DNA of 64,000 nucleotides from contig OX243823.1 of the NCBI GenBank assembly GCA_945859605.1, positions 32,847,889 through 32,911,888 on the forward strand, in the 5' to 3' direction. This DNA is from Lumbricus rubellus (lineage: Eukaryota; Annelida; Clitellata; Crassiclitellata; Lumbricidae). The position numbers and the translations under genes were made by a program. Position 1 is the stretch's first letter, and each line of letters starts with the position of its first letter. The notes under the pieces are model-generated. The model was not told where the DNA came from and made no database searches. It saw only the letters and a program-made list of their open reading frames with translations. Positions 1 through 22,232 of the stretch are shown one piece after another.

Positions 1-289
1 AAACTTTTATTAACCAAAAGCATGTGAAATTGTTATAATTGAATCAAAATAATCTATAATGTTTTAGGTTATTTGTAGACGTTCAAAATAAAATAATTTG
101 CAATAGAAAATAATTATGTGTTTTGTACGGACCAAATTGTCAAATTGTCACATAGCCTACTTTTGTTAATGCTTTGAGAGATGAAGGCCTGTTTTGCCTG
201 GCGGGCCACGAGTAGGGAACCATCTTTCCTTCACTTTCATTCAACACTTTATTGCTGAATGTTACTTTCATGCAGAAATATTTGGAACA
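1..289. other. Upstream/5' region of SLC5 copy 1
   Basis: AT-rich non-coding sequence before the first coding exon. A ttcatgcag at about 267-275 precedes the start codon and is matched at the same place in copy 2 (ttcatgcag, about 28177-28185), so the coding exon may begin with a spliced 5'UTR. I see no convincing core promoter. Confidence 0.4.
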
Positions 290-10763
<10,474 letters not shown>

Positions 10764-11970
10764 CGAAAACCAAGGTGACTTCAAACGAGAATTGGAACCT
10801 CGTATAGACCGACTCACAAAGAACGGACACAATGGTCTCTAGGGGCATAAAATTATCTTAACATTTATAGACTTAGTAATGTACGTCGCCTGACAATTGA
10901 ACAATGAATTAAACCTGATAAACAATGGGCCCACGGCCTCACACATTTATGGCACGAGCTTGATACTTTCATTAAACTATTCTGGTAACGCTGGATCTAA
11001 TATTATGCGCTTGAAGTTTAATCTCGTCTGGGTCTGGAAAATTATTGAGATAAGAAGACAACTGAAGATAAACTGAATGACATAAACATAATTATAAAGC
11101 AAACAATATCGTTAATAGGCAAAAACCTACAGCCGCGCCCTCCCCCAGAACCCCCCCCCCCAATAACTGGTCGACGACTCACGTTTCCGTTCGCATGGAG
11201 ACAGTTTCTGCATGTGTGAAGAAGTCTTACGTGTTGTGCACTATTAGGCCAGTCAAAAATACGGGAAATTCATCATGAACCCGAAGATTTACTATGGCAG
11301 ACCGTTTTTGGCAGATTATTGTGCGTAAATACCCTACTAAACTACAGTAAAAATGCTAAGAAATTCCAACATGGGGAAATATGTTTAAATCGTTAATTAT
11401 TGTGATGAAAATTATGACTGTGCGTATAGCGTTTCGCTTAGTCATCGCCCATGCTTAAGAGCGTGGCCTTAAGTGCCTGGTAGTTATTGATCACAATCTG
11501 CAAAGTTATTGCAATTTGTTTATTTTTTGGTCTCCATAGTTCAGATAATAAATATATTATTCGAGATCTAATTTTTTTAAATCAGTAATTTCACTGTGTT
11601 TCCAGCAGATAAATCGTATTTCCGCCAGTCATTGATATGCAAACAAACTCGTTCGGCCTATCTGTTGGTGCATTTGGTCGTCTGCTCCAAAGTAAATTAT
11701 TTTTTAAAATTATTTCCCCATATCGCATTTTTGTAGCATTTCTACCACATATTTTTTAGTCCATTTCGAAACTATTTGTGCAAAAATTTGCCTGCCATAG
11801 TAAATTCTCGGGTTCAAGACTTACTTGACCGGACTATATGTGCAGCGAAGGGTTTCTGTCGGCTCACTGGTCTGGTTCGGTTGCCTCGTTCTGAAGTCGA
11901 ATTCGTCCGTTGGTCCTCGTTCCATACAACCATTGTCACTCTGTCAACGACGCCAAAATTATTCAGTCAC

Positions 11971-12331
11971 CATGGGCGCCCGCACATAGGGGCAAGGGGG
12001 GGCACTTGCCCCCCCCTGGAAAATTGAAACCTATTTTTCTCACTACTACTTTTGGGGCTTATAACAAATTTCTTAACATTTGAGAATTTAAAAGCCTACT
12101 TTTAACTAATACTTTTCGAATTTTTAAACAAATTTCCTTGCAAAAAGAAGCAATTCATATTAGAAATTTTAAACAGTGAAATTGACAAATTTACATCAAG
12201 AAACCTCTGTGAAAAATACCCATGCATGTTCTTAACTCCCCGCTTTGCATATTTTGTCCTCCGGCAAAAAATTTTTTACGTTGACCATCATGTTTTGCCC
12301 CCTCCTGCAAAAATTTCTGCGGGCGCCCATG
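11971..12331. mobile_element. hAT-like MITE with perfect 14-bp TIR and 8-bp TSD
   Basis: A 361-bp element bounded by CATGGGCGCCCGCA and its exact inverse TGCGGGCGCCCATG, flanked by the direct repeat TCAGTCAC (11963-11970, 12332-12339). A G/C tract near each end, AT-rich interior, no open frame. The same terminus is used by the 1.68-kb element at 56254-57933, so the two belong to one family. Confidence 0.88.
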
Positions 12332-14067
12332 TCAGTCACTGATTATTATTACAACAAAATATAGTAGCTAGCTCTATTTCGGGTATTTTATCAACATTTA
12401 AAATAGCACCAATTGAAGTTTGTCCAATGTTATACTATAGTGAAATATCTTTAATATAACGCATCATATATAATTTAATTAAAAAAATTGCTGAGTTATA
12501 CGCATTTAAAGCCCGCGCAATTGTACTAGCCCACCCGGTAGTCTATCGATAAATCACAGATAGTCCTAAGTTACGAATGTTGAGTTAGCGCTGACATTAC
12601 GACCTAACAAACAAAGTAGATTGCGTCCGCACACTCTAACCCAGTCCACAGCTGCTGTAAAATAATATAATCGGATATAATATTGCTTTCAATGCCGTCC
12701 AGTTATTGAGCAGTCACCCGCAACTCAACTACTCCCACCCCAGCGACTACTATGGTCTATGACATCAATAACCTGGTACGCCTTCAGCGACTACTATTGC
12801 CTACGATCTATGAGATCAATAGCCTGGTACGCTTTAGTACAACTGAAGCGCGAAGGCGAACAGCCAATTGTCAAGACACACCGATGCTGCAACTTGCACA
12901 GCTTGCAATAAAATTGAGGTAACCTACATGTAAATGCCCATTGAATATTCCTGGTGACATTGAAATTATGTTCGAAGCACAGTTTGCAATAAGTTTGAAG
13001 CTGCATAAATGTTCATTATTTTGTAGTTTCTTCAAATACAAAACAGGTCACAAGTCAGATTGGGAACAAGGACAAGACGCGTGGATGCTTTGGCGAGTGG
13101 ACAGATGATAGAACAGAACAGGGTGGGCAAAAAAATACCCCCTAGGATTTTTGCCAATACGTGTATATTGGCCAGAAGTAGGCCTAAGAATTTTGAAATG
13201 AAATTTTACAGTCTTAGAGAAATTCATATTTACACATGATGCCCAGTATTCATCAAAATATTTGAAACAGAACAAAAGTTATATCACTTTTAGTGAGGTC
13301 ACCCATCGTTTTTCGACGATTCAAAATCGAAAAACTTGCAAGTATTTTTCTACAAATCCATATGACACTAATTGCTTTTTATTTTATTTTGTGGCATTTC
13401 CTTTCCGTATAGCAACAATGTATTTAATTTCGGTTTTGAAAAGAGATATTGTGACTACGTGAAATATGATCATCGTGTGCGACAGTTGCGAATCCCATAA
13501 AATACTCGGTGTAGGCCTATAATAAGGACGAGCAAATGTTACCACGCATCAGAGTTAAAAGTCGACGTAGCATAGGCTATTAGATACACTGTTCTAACGT
13601 AGGCTGCGACTGTCGAACGTTCTGAGAAGGCAGGTAGGCCTAATTCTACTGACTGAAGAGCTTAAATATTCTGAAACTAGAGCATTCTTAATGCATCTTA
13701 ATCGCTCCACTGTCGCTGTAAAATTGTGAAAAATGTATCTCCTTATAGTCAATTATAGCTTTTAAAGAATCCACGACACTTAATACCGCGACAGTTCTGT
13801 TAATACCGGACAGCTTATCCCGGCGACAATAAAAATATAATTATTAATCTCGCGACAATTAGTCGACCGACACGAAGACTTCATGTTGGTCGATTAAGCC
13901 TATATTAAGTGTCGCAGTATCAAACGTCGTGTGAATACTTAGTAATCGCACGACGTCAATATAGGCCTAATATAATATTGAAGTCAATTATACCTGTTCA
14001 GATTAGTAGGCTGCGAATACTTGCACGACTGTTTCGGTATTGAGCTAGAGCCCTGCGCCGACTTGCG

Positions 14068-14180
14068 AGTGTCGGCGGCGGCGCGCCGACCAACAAAAAA
14101 CGGCGGCGGCGGCGCGCCGACCAACAAAAAACGGCGGCGGCGGCGCCTTCAAAATGTCGGCGTCGGCGGCGCGGCGCGGC
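14068..14180. repeat. GC-rich CGG-type degenerate repeat, copy A
   Basis: CpG-dense block built from gcggcggcggcgcgccgacc units joined by short A-runs. A second copy in the same orientation lies at 15793-15906 with the same order of modules (aaaaacgg..., ...cctcaaaatg...). The surrounding DNA is AT-rich. It is open in several frames only because of the composition. Confidence 0.7.
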
Positions 14181-14572
14181 GTCGTGGGATTGGTGCTCCA
14201 GCGACGCATCCTTATTTTAAAAGTTGTTACACAAGCAACCTATAGCCTATTATTATCTTAAATTAATATTCATGAGAAACATTTATTCTCACAATAGACG
14301 TGAAAAAAATACAAAATTCTACAAAAGCTTGATTATCACATCACATGATAGCGTTTTCAAACTCAAACCTCCGGCTTAGGTAACCAATAGAAGTTAATTA
14401 ACTGTTTGCGCAGTGGCTGAGCCACCTGTCTATTTTCCTCTTGACCTTATGAACCGCCAAAAAATCCTTTGGGGCTTTTTTATTTTCTTCTTTACATCAT
14501 TTTTTTGCCTGCTGAATAAGGCCCATTATCTTGACGCGACCAGCTAAAATTGTATAGTTGCAAGCATGCATA

Positions 14573-14850
14573 CATACATGTACATACATACGTACATGCA
14601 CGCATGCAAACATACATACATACTGTACATACATACATACATACATACATACATACATACATACATACATACATACATACATACATACATACATACATAC
14701 ATACATACATACATACATACATACATACATACATACATACATACATACATACATACATACATACATGTACATACATACATACATACATACATACATGCGT
14801 ACGTATGTCCGTACGTACGAACGTACGTACGTACATACATACATACATAC
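14573..14850. repeat. (CATA)n microsatellite
   Basis: About 190 bp of uninterrupted CATA units flanked by degenerate copies (CATG, CGTA). It creates spurious Cys-Met-Tyr-Val or Ile-His-Thr-Tyr frames in all phases on both strands. Confidence 0.97.
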
Positions 14851-15792
14851 ATAATGTGTTTGCGTGGAAATGTTTTCTGTCACAAAATGGGAATATCGTG
14901 AAAGAATACATGTGATTTCGTCAACAGATGAGGGTGTTTGTAGTTCTTTAATTTCCCTAGTCAAGTCACACTGAGTAGTAAACTTGATCAGAATTTATCA
15001 CCTTTCTTGATTTATCGGCCAATAATTCGATCGCTACTTCCACTCGAAACTATTAGCATCTTCTTTAAACCTAATTGATATGCACAAGTCTTTCGATCTC
15101 AACAAGCAAAGTCACAATAAGTTACACTTGCATGTTTACGCGAAAATTATTTTCTTTTCCTAATCGTATCCCGGTTGTGAGATGTTGCTCAAATAGCTGA
15201 AAATACAATCTACAAGCCAATTGCCTAACATTGCTCCATTGTGCATGTAGACAGGCCTATAAATGTTCGGAAGCTTAATTTCCAATTTCCCATAGGTCAC
15301 GTACAGCGCGGTGTCTGATATTAGTGGAATAAAATTGGAATTGGGTAGTAACTTGCCGGCAATGGGGAATCACAAACCTGCAGAGGCGACCAATCGACTA
15401 CGTAAAATTCGCGAGCGCCACCTTTTTGCAACGTGATGGTAACGTGTATCCTAATATTAGAGTGCTGACGGTTCTCTTCAATCCTAGCGTAGGTCAGACT
15501 ATCATGCAGGAGGCACACACGGCACAACAATTCACTTAGGCCTACCTGGATTTTTTTATCATCGTTGCTGCCATAATTCAAATCGAATCACAAAATCCAC
15601 AAAATTTAAACTTAGGCGCACTGTTCAAAAGTCAAAACGAATAGGTAACATCATAGGTTTCATAGCATTGATGCCAGGAAAAATCGAAGAAGTTAAGAAA
15701 AAGATTCTATTTCGCACTGACACATCAATTTTTTCTAGAAATCATACAAGAGATGAAAATGCAACAAAAATAAATAAACAAATCAACGTGGC

Positions 15793-15906
15793 ATCGGCGG
15801 CGCGCCGACAAATTGCCGGCGGCGGCGGCGCCGGCGCGCCGACCAAGAAAAATCGGCGGCGGCGGCGCCCTCAAAATGCCGGCGGCGGCGGCGCGGCGCG
15901 GCCGGC
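15793..15906. repeat. GC-rich CGG-type degenerate repeat, copy B
   Basis: Second copy of the 14068-14180 repeat, same orientation, about 1.7 kb downstream, more GC-rich (gccggcggcggcgg core). Conserved linker text such as ccctcaaaatg shows common origin rather than independent slippage. Confidence 0.7.
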
Positions 15907-17199
15907 GCAGAGCTCTGTATTGAGCATAGGCCAAGTTTGAAATTTGTCAGAGTTATTTTGGTAGGAGTCTGTAGTCCAATTTGTATCGTAGGTCAATATA
16001 GCTTCATCCTTGAAGCAAATTCTAAACACCACCCGTTGTAGCCATCAATCTGTCACTCAGTCTGAATGCAACTATGACAAAAACCGACACCGTCGTGACC
16101 AGCTGCTCCCACAACGGTTTTATGAAAAACCTATTGAAAACTTGGATGTGTATTAATAGGAGTAGGATAATATAAGCTTACACCACAGACGATGATAAAA
16201 GAAGCCCTGATTCAGGTCTATTTTAAATCTTTTTCTTCACATTCGATATATTCATGCAATCATTCATTCATTGATTCATTCATTCATTTCAGACATTTAT
16301 ATAGCGCCTCTTCAAGAGTAACTACTCAGAAGCGCTCCCGACCCAACCACGGCTAAAGAGAACAGTCTTTAGAGCAGAGTAGAACGAAGTCTCAAATGCT
16401 CTAGTTCCACAGGGAGCCCATTCCAGGTTGCAGGGCCAACGACAGAAAAGGCACGGCGCTGAGCAATAGAAGTGCGTGACCGGGGGACAAGAAGCTCAGC
16501 CTGTTTAGAAGAGCGGATATACACCGTGCCCCGATGAAAAGTAGACTCCTATTTCAAACATGCAAAAGCCACAGGGAAATTCAGCTACAGCTGGTGTTCA
16601 AAATGTCCTCATTGACGCAGATGTTCGATGATCACGTGGTCAAACAGCTGCCGCTGTTAAATGAGACGAGCCTCATTGTGGCGATCGATGTCACCTTACG
16701 GGAACGACAAACGCGCTCCTCCAGTACACTACAGATTATAACAGTCAATTGGATTGAGGTTTTCATTGTTGGGCAGCCACAGCTGGGGGATATGAAGTCG
16801 GGTGTCTCACGGTATAGAAAAGCAATGGTCTCTATTAGGCCTACATCTGTGGTCATTATGTCCTTGAACAACAAGAGCATTTTGAATAAGCTTACCAATT
16901 AGGCCTACCAACGGTAGCTTAACTTCACTTCTTTTTTACTTTTGCATGTTGGTAATTTCCCCCTTTAGTCTAAGCGGTAGGCCTACACAAAGTAACCTGC
17001 ACTTTTTCAACACGGGTTGCCGCTTGGCACAGATGTAGTTGGGACCTAAGATAACATTTGAAGAAGAAGAGCCATCCGAAATATCCATTAGAATTCAAGA
17101 TGGTTAAAGTTCTTCTTTAACCATATTGTGGGTAAAGTTCTACTATAGGTTTTTTTGGGAGGGGGACTTTGTCAGCGATCTCCCATTAACAGAACTAGT

Positions 17200-17550
17200 A
17201 GTAGTGAATAAGGTAATGACACTCGCGCGGTTACCATTAAAGTAATGCCACTCGCGCACTGCGTCAGTATAGCATTGCGCGAGTATCGTGGTGCGTCAGT
17301 AACGCAATGCGTCAGAAACGCAATGCGTGAGAAACGCAATGCGTCAGAAACGCAGTGCCCCAGAAACGCACCTGCGCCAGTAACGAAGCACCTGCTTCAG
17401 TATCTCAGTGCGTCAGAAATCTCAATGAGTCTGTAGCGCAGCGCTGTGATTGGCTGTAGCTTTGACGAATTGGCATTGAGTTGGCGGAGCCTATTGTTAG
17501 GTGGCAGGTGCAGGCTATTGTTTTAGACAAGTGGACCAACCACGCATACG
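17200..17550. repeat. Polinton 1 left TIR with 16-bp iterons
   Basis: The first 19 bp match the right end exactly. Then come 16-bp iterons (cgcaatgcgtcagaaa and variants, about 17290-17430) and an inner block, from about 17440, similar to the right end (for example gattggctgtagc against gattggttgtagc, and gcctattgttaggtggcagg against gcctattggtaggaggcag). The arms differ in iteron number. Confidence 0.75.
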
Positions 17551-19352
17551 AACACATATGGGTAGGTCTATGGACGGACACGTGCAAATAACAGCCATTG
17601 AAGAATGTCAGGTAGACGCATACAAATAGTGTGACAAACATACAGCCTACAGATGCTGACTAACCTAGGCAAATACACCCTCCCTTAGACATTGTCTGTA
17701 CACAGTAAATTTCAATATGTGATAGGACTGCAATGATTTCCCCTAGGGACTTTGTCTCAAATTGTTTTTAGACCTACATATAAGTTGACTTTGACATGCC
17801 CTGCGCTACCATTTTGGGTGGATATAACTTTGCTGTTGACAAACTTAGCAAAGGCCTATAATGCAATCTACCCATTTGGCAAAATTCGATAGGAACCGGT
17901 AGGCTATAGTAACGTCTTCTAAGGTCTATTGAGACCTGTTTATGACCACAATTGACCCAATTTCACTACACACCTTTAAATTTGCACCTGCCTCATACTG
18001 CTCTCAGTCACCAAATTTTAATAAATTCTCGTTATTTTAGATTCGTCATTAAAGCTGTATTAAGCCTATTCCAATTACAAGCTGACGGTCCACAGAACAT
18101 GTACTTGCAACCATGTTCTGTATAAGACAAGTCATTTAAATTTGTTTTTAAAAAGTCCGTTTGTTTCACATATATATTTTCAGCTTTGATGCTTTGCTGG
18201 ACTGTGAAGGTTTGCGATAGGAACTTGGCGCTAAATAAACACTTTCGGGATAGTTCTTTTTGCTCAGATGAAAGATGAAACTCTGTTCTTCAAGCCTTTG
18301 CTGTACAAGTCTGCCTTACATCTTCGTTTTTGAACTCCTATTTTCCTGCACTATTATCCAAACTATGCTACTTTCATTCTGTTTGAACCCACAAAATTAA
18401 TGAGAAATAGCTTAATGCTGGTCTGAAACGCTACGATATTTACTTAGCACCTACAAAACTGCACTAGGCCTAAATATTTACAAGTCATTGCAAAAGACCC
18501 AAGATTTTGGTAAGTCTAAAGACATTATTTTCGTTCATTCGTTCAGTGAGCGATTCCATATAAATCCGTGATGACTGACTTTTAGAAATTTTAAAATATC
18601 GTTCGGTTGAACTGTTACGGATAGGCCTATTAGTTGCAGCTGTTTGATTTAAGAAGCAAGTTTTCATGTTGAAGACTGTAGAATTTTTCCAGAGAACTTA
18701 GCGGATGACTGAATCGCTAACTAAGTATAGTTCTTCATAGTCGTGAGGTTTGTGCGTGAGGTTAAACTGCATGTGAAAAACGGAAAAAAATACAGTCGCT
18801 TTGCATGGTAAACTAAACTGCATTAGACCTTTAGTCTTACATGGAGTGAACGAACCAAACAACTCTGATCAGTGTGAAAATACAGCATGGCTATTGCTAA
18901 TACTACAAGGTGAGAATAAAGTTTCAGAAATCAGCTTCGCTTAGTTAAAGTATTTTGACTGCAGAGATACTCATGTAGGCCTACGTTAAATCGTCAAAGT
19001 TCATGTGTGATAATCAATTTTATTCAACTTTTGCTATACCAACAGAACATTCACATTCATGCAAACGTCAATGTTATAGTCATATTCTTTATGCATAGGC
19101 CTACTATTCCGAAAATTTGGACTGTGAAACAACGTCTAACGTTATGACAAGTCAAATCTTCTACACAACGCACGCTAGTTATAGCTCGCATTTTGACTTT
19201 GCATATAAGTTCAAACGAAACTGTGTCCGCAAGGTTGTGCATTTCACCAAGCAAAAATGTATTACATGTTCATTTTTAGAAATGCCTTTACAGGACAAAA
19301 TTTTCACTGCGCTCTTCAGGTGTAATATTACGTCACGAATTTCGCATTAAAC
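17551..19352. other. Left non-coding part of Polinton 1
   Basis: About 1.8 kb with no recognisable gene. It is AT-rich and contains several AGGCCTA motifs like the host DNA. This is where a polymerase gene might once have been, but no PolB motif is visible in any frame, so loss cannot be told from original absence. Confidence 0.5.
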
Positions 19353-19532
19353 TTATGCCATGAAAATTCTGACAGTTCCAAGTATTCGTTCTTGACACAA
19401 AGGACAATGATAAATTGCATCAGCACATTCTTCACAGCAAACTATATGGCAGCATGGTAGAGTCAAGGTTTGCACTTGAATTAAATTGCAACGCATACAC
19501 ATAAGTGAAGCTTGCAACTTTTCATTCTCCAT
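19353..19532 (-). pseudogene. IAP-type RING finger (3' part of a broken Polinton 1 gene)
   Basis: A 59-codon minus-strand frame encodes a C3HC4 RING: C-x2-C (CMRC), then LPCCHIVCCEEC, then CPLCQERI, ending GTVRIFMA. The order and the GTVR-x-F tail resemble RINGs at the C-terminus of inhibitor-of-apoptosis E3 ligases. The frame continues upstream through one TAA (complement 19581-19583) into a second Cys/His-rich segment, so this may be the end of one gene broken by a single nonsense change, or a separate small RING protein starting at the ATG complementary to 19530-19532. No BIR domain was found on this strand. Its orientation opposes the virion genes. Confidence 0.6.
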
Positions 19533-19580
19533 CTTAAGACGCAGAAGACGATAGTATGTTGAAGTCTTGCTGCAGGGTAA

Positions 19581-19823
19581 TTATACGGAAACTTCCGTAT
19601 TTCTCTTAGGTTCCTTTGTACACCTCGGGCAATCACACTTTTCGTTCATGGTTATATCCAACTGGTAGTTGTGAATGCAGCTAATCTTTTGCTCTCCTTG
19701 CTTAAACTCCAAATTCTTACAATGATTATGAACTTGCTTGCACATCGTCCTATAACGTTGGCGACATCCGAAACACCAATGACGGTTAGAGATCGGAAAG
19801 TCGACTTTTAAGAACTTAGCTTT
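19581..19823 (-). pseudogene. Cys/His-rich segment upstream of the RING, same frame
   Basis: Open minus-strand stretch of about 80 codons ending in TAA at 19581-19583. It shows a zinc-ligand-like pattern: HWCFGC, then MCKQVHNHC, SCIHNY and CDCPRC. It has no ATG at its upstream edge, where a TAA lies at 19824-19826, so a start or an upstream exon is missing. The density of paired Cys/His argues for real former coding sequence. The domain family is not recognised. Confidence 0.45.
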
Positions 19824-20282
19824 TTAAATTCAATTCAATTCATAGGCTTTGTTGATCACGTGCACGTGCAATAAAAGTGAGCATCCTTATTTGTAAGACT
19901 TGTAGGGGGTAGGAAGATGGGAGAGCAAGACTGAGTTGTAAGTTCAAGTGCATGCATGTGTGAACTATCAGATGGTGCAAGTTTAGAATTGTAGCATAAT
20001 GAAAGAATTTCTTTGCAGTGAAAAGTCGTTTGTAGTGATAACACATATGAAAATGGAGATCGTCCAAGCGATGAAATTGCTTCCTAAAAGGTGAAACATG
20101 TAGTTATCGTCTGTAAAAAAAATATTGACTTCGTTTGCCTAGGTAAATGGTGGGTAAATTACTTTATTTGCTACGAATGGTGAAACTGGCAGACATATAA
20201 CCTTAATTCAAAATGCATGGTTTTGCTGACTTTGGGACTTGGGAAGAGTAACTGACTCGCTGTGTAGCTACTATTCCTGCGA

Positions 20283-20335
20283 CGGCGGCGGCGGCGGCGG
20301 CAGCGGCGGCGGCAGCGGCGGCGGCGGCGGCGGCG
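20283..20335. repeat. (GGC)n microsatellite
   Basis: CGG/GCA trinucleotide run about 250 bp upstream of the Polinton 1 ATPase. It gives false poly-Ala and poly-Arg frames on the minus strand. Confidence 0.9.
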
Positions 20336-20585
20336 CCTCCGAAGAACTGTAACAACGATAAACACGTTACCTGAACAACAGCTGCAAGTACTTCACATAT
20401 GGACACCTTAAAATTTCTGCTGTTGAAGTTTAATATTGATTGATTGTATATAGACGATTTAAGACTCTTGTTTATAGATGGATGAAGACGTGTGCATATA
20501 AATGGTTGAAATTGAAATTGAATTTTTTTACTTTCTTTCATACTATATAAATCCAACTCATACCTTCATTTTATCATTGTGTAAG

Positions 20586-21200
20586 ATGGATCCAACCTGG
20601 CAACATCCATTTTCAGCAATTATAAGTGGACCTTCTAGTTGTGGTAAAACCCAGTTTACTCTTCGCTTTATTGATCACTTGCAGCATATGATAAATCCAG
20701 CAATTGACAAAGTGCTCTGGTGTTACGGAATATATCAGGAAATATTTGACAGATATCCACAAATACAATTTCACGAAGGACTTCCGGACCTGAACATTTT
20801 CGATGGAAAGGAAAGAACTCTGCTCATTTTAGACGATCTAATGAGCGAAACAGATGAAAGAGTTACAAAAATATTTACAAAAATCAGTCACCACAGAAAC
20901 GTGTCAGTGCTATATCTAACACAAAACCTATTTTACAAAGGGAAACATACCAGGACAATCAGTCTCAACGCACATTATTTAGTTCTGTTCAAAAACGTAA
21001 GAGACTCTACTCAGGTTGCAAATCTAGCCAGACAGATGTTCCCTGGGAAATCAAATTTCATGCTTGAAGCGTTCAGAGATGCAACCATGGCACCATTTGG
21101 ATATCTGCTGGTCGATCTTAGGCCAGATACTGATGAGAGGTGTAGATTAAGAACAAGCATATTTCCAGGGGAGACTCATTATGTATACGTTAGAAAGTAA
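20586..21200 (+). CDS. Polinton 1 DNA-packaging ATPase (FtsK/HerA-type)
   Basis: P-loop ATPase that in Polintons and related viruses is thought to drive genome packaging into the capsid. Walker A is GPSSCGKT at residues 15-22 of the 204-residue product; Walker B is LLILDDL near residue 80, followed by a Sensor-like TQN. The ATG at 20586 (MDPTWQHPF) is preferred to an in-frame ATG 84 bp upstream, because the P-loop then sits at the usual distance from the N-terminus. It is the first of eight co-oriented genes. It is distantly related to the ATPase of Polinton 2 (43151-43939), which keeps the same motif order. Confidence 0.88.
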   Translation: MDPTWQHPFSAIISGPSSCGKTQFTLRFIDHLQHMINPAIDKVLWCYGIYQEIFDRYPQIQFHEGLPDLNIFDGKERTLLILDDLMSETDERVTKIFTKISHHRNVSVLYLTQNLFYKGKHTRTISLNAHYLVLFKNVRDSTQVANLARQMFPGKSNFMLEAFRDATMAPFGYLLVDLRPDTDERCRLRTSIFPGETHYVYVRK

Positions 21201-21247
21201 ATATTTATATATAGCTGTACACATAGTCTTACAGTCATTCGTTTAAA

Positions 21248-21577
21248 ATGTCTTCAAGACTAAAGAAGTACCTTCACAAACTAAGACTTCTTAAGGAAGC
21301 TTCGGATAAAGTGAGGAAAAAGATTTTGAAGAATTGTAACAAGATGCTCTTAGGCTGCATATGTGAATGTGCAAAGAACGTACTAAAAGGCAATGTTCCA
21401 CTGACTAAACCTCAGAAGAGTAAACTGAGTCGGTTCAAAAAGAAGTTAAGAAACTTGGTGTCAAAGAAAACTCGTGCAACTGTTAAGAAGAAACTTATTC
21501 AATCTGGTGGATTCATCGGCGCTCTGCTCACTCCCGTCATTTCGTTTCTAGGTGCACTTTTAAATCCTAACGCTTAG
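21248..21577 (+). CDS. Small basic protein with hydrophobic tail (PX-like)
   Basis: 109 residues; the first 80 are rich in Lys/Arg, then comes a glycine-hydrophobic segment beginning IQSGGFIGALL. A similar GGFIGA hydrophobic stretch occurs in the Polinton 2 protein at 41712-42308, which supports homology with the PX/core-like minor virion proteins of Polintons. A DNA-condensing or membrane-interacting virion role is an inference. Its stop is followed after one base by the next ATG. Confidence 0.6.
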   Translation: MSSRLKKYLHKLRLLKEASDKVRKKILKNCNKMLLGCICECAKNVLKGNVPLTKPQKSKLSRFKKKLRNLVSKKTRATVKKKLIQSGGFIGALLTPVISFLGALLNPNA

Positions 21578-21578
21578 A

Positions 21579-22232
21579 ATGGAATATGCAAAGAAGATGG
21601 TTTTAGTAGAACCAAGACAGATTGAAAAATTGAAAGAAACGATGTTGGACAAAACTCTATCGAAATTAGATGGTGAAATATACGACATACTACATAGAGA
21701 CATAGCTGATGATGAAAAAGCAAAACTTTACTCAAACAGCTTAAGTCGTTATTTAAATATCGATAAACCTAGTGTCCTAACAAAACTTAGTTTGAACGAT
21801 GTTGATGCTAGCATAGATAAAATTGAACCTGCAGTAGGCCTACGCGATTCTAACGCTATAGAGACTCTTGTACTGGACACTGTTCCAAAGAAATGGAAAT
21901 CGCAAGCTTCGCGACTGTTGACCCATATTAAAAACAATCCAGACGTGAACTGGAGTGACAAAGGAGAACTCATTTTGAGGAATACAACTATTCCTAAAAC
22001 ACATGTGGTGGATCTTGTAAACGATTTGCTACGAAAAAGAACTTCAACACCCAGCCCATCCGGTTGGAAGCAGTTTGCAGATGCTTTGAAAGACTACAAT
22101 GTGCCACGCGAATTAATCGGTAACGAGGACAGATGGAAATATATTAATGCGACGCAAGCCGAAAGCAACACAGTTACTCCAAGCCGCAGACGTAGACGAC
22201 AGAGAAAACAATTTCAGTGGGAACCTTACTGA
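21579..22232 (+). CDS. Conserved Polinton protein of unknown function
   Basis: 217 residues, mostly helical in composition. The central part contains RNTTIPKTHVVDLVNDLLRK and GWKQFADALKDYNVP, and the C-terminus is strongly basic (SRRRRRQRK). I recognise the general type as one found repeatedly next to Polinton integrases and capsid genes, but no biochemical function is known to me. The stop codon TGA overlaps the next start in TGATG, so the downstream integrase could be translated by reinitiation or from its own message. Confidence 0.6.
   Translation: MEYAKKMVLVEPRQIEKLKETMLDKTLSKLDGEIYDILHRDIADDEKAKLYSNSLSRYLNIDKPSVLTKLSLNDVDASIDKIEPAVGLRDSNAIETLVLDTVPKKWKSQASRLLTHIKNNPDVNWSDKGELILRNTTIPKTHVVDLVNDLLRKRTSTPSPSGWKQFADALKDYNVPRELIGNEDRWKYINATQAESNTVTPSRRRRRQRKQFQWEPY

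Larger units (their letters stand above)
10764..17190. other. Intergenic region between SLC5 copy 1 and Polinton 1
   Basis: I find no gene here. It holds a hAT-like MITE (11971-12331), two GC-rich degenerate repeats (14068-14180 and 15793-15906), a long (CATA)n array and a repeat-like stretch at 16290-16530. Near 10460-10510 there is the tail of a sequence related to the 61682-62058 element (ctcctacgcctatg). AGGCCTA recurs. An open frame at 16534-16902 shows no family resemblance. Confidence 0.6.

Noticed and set aside
14021..14245. Gly/Arg-rich open frame, and a similar one at 15668-15940
   Set aside because: Produced by GC-rich repeats lacking stop codons; open on both strands and without a domain.
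14492..14964. Long open frames on both strands in the CATA array
   Set aside because: Pure microsatellite translation; all frames are open because the unit has no stop codon.
16534..16902. 122-codon open frame
   Set aside because: No recognisable family, in repeat-rich intergenic DNA, with another frame open on the opposite strand.
17290..17430. CRISPR-like array at the Polinton 1 end
   Set aside because: 16-bp units without spacers, mirrored in the opposite TIR; these are terminal iterons.
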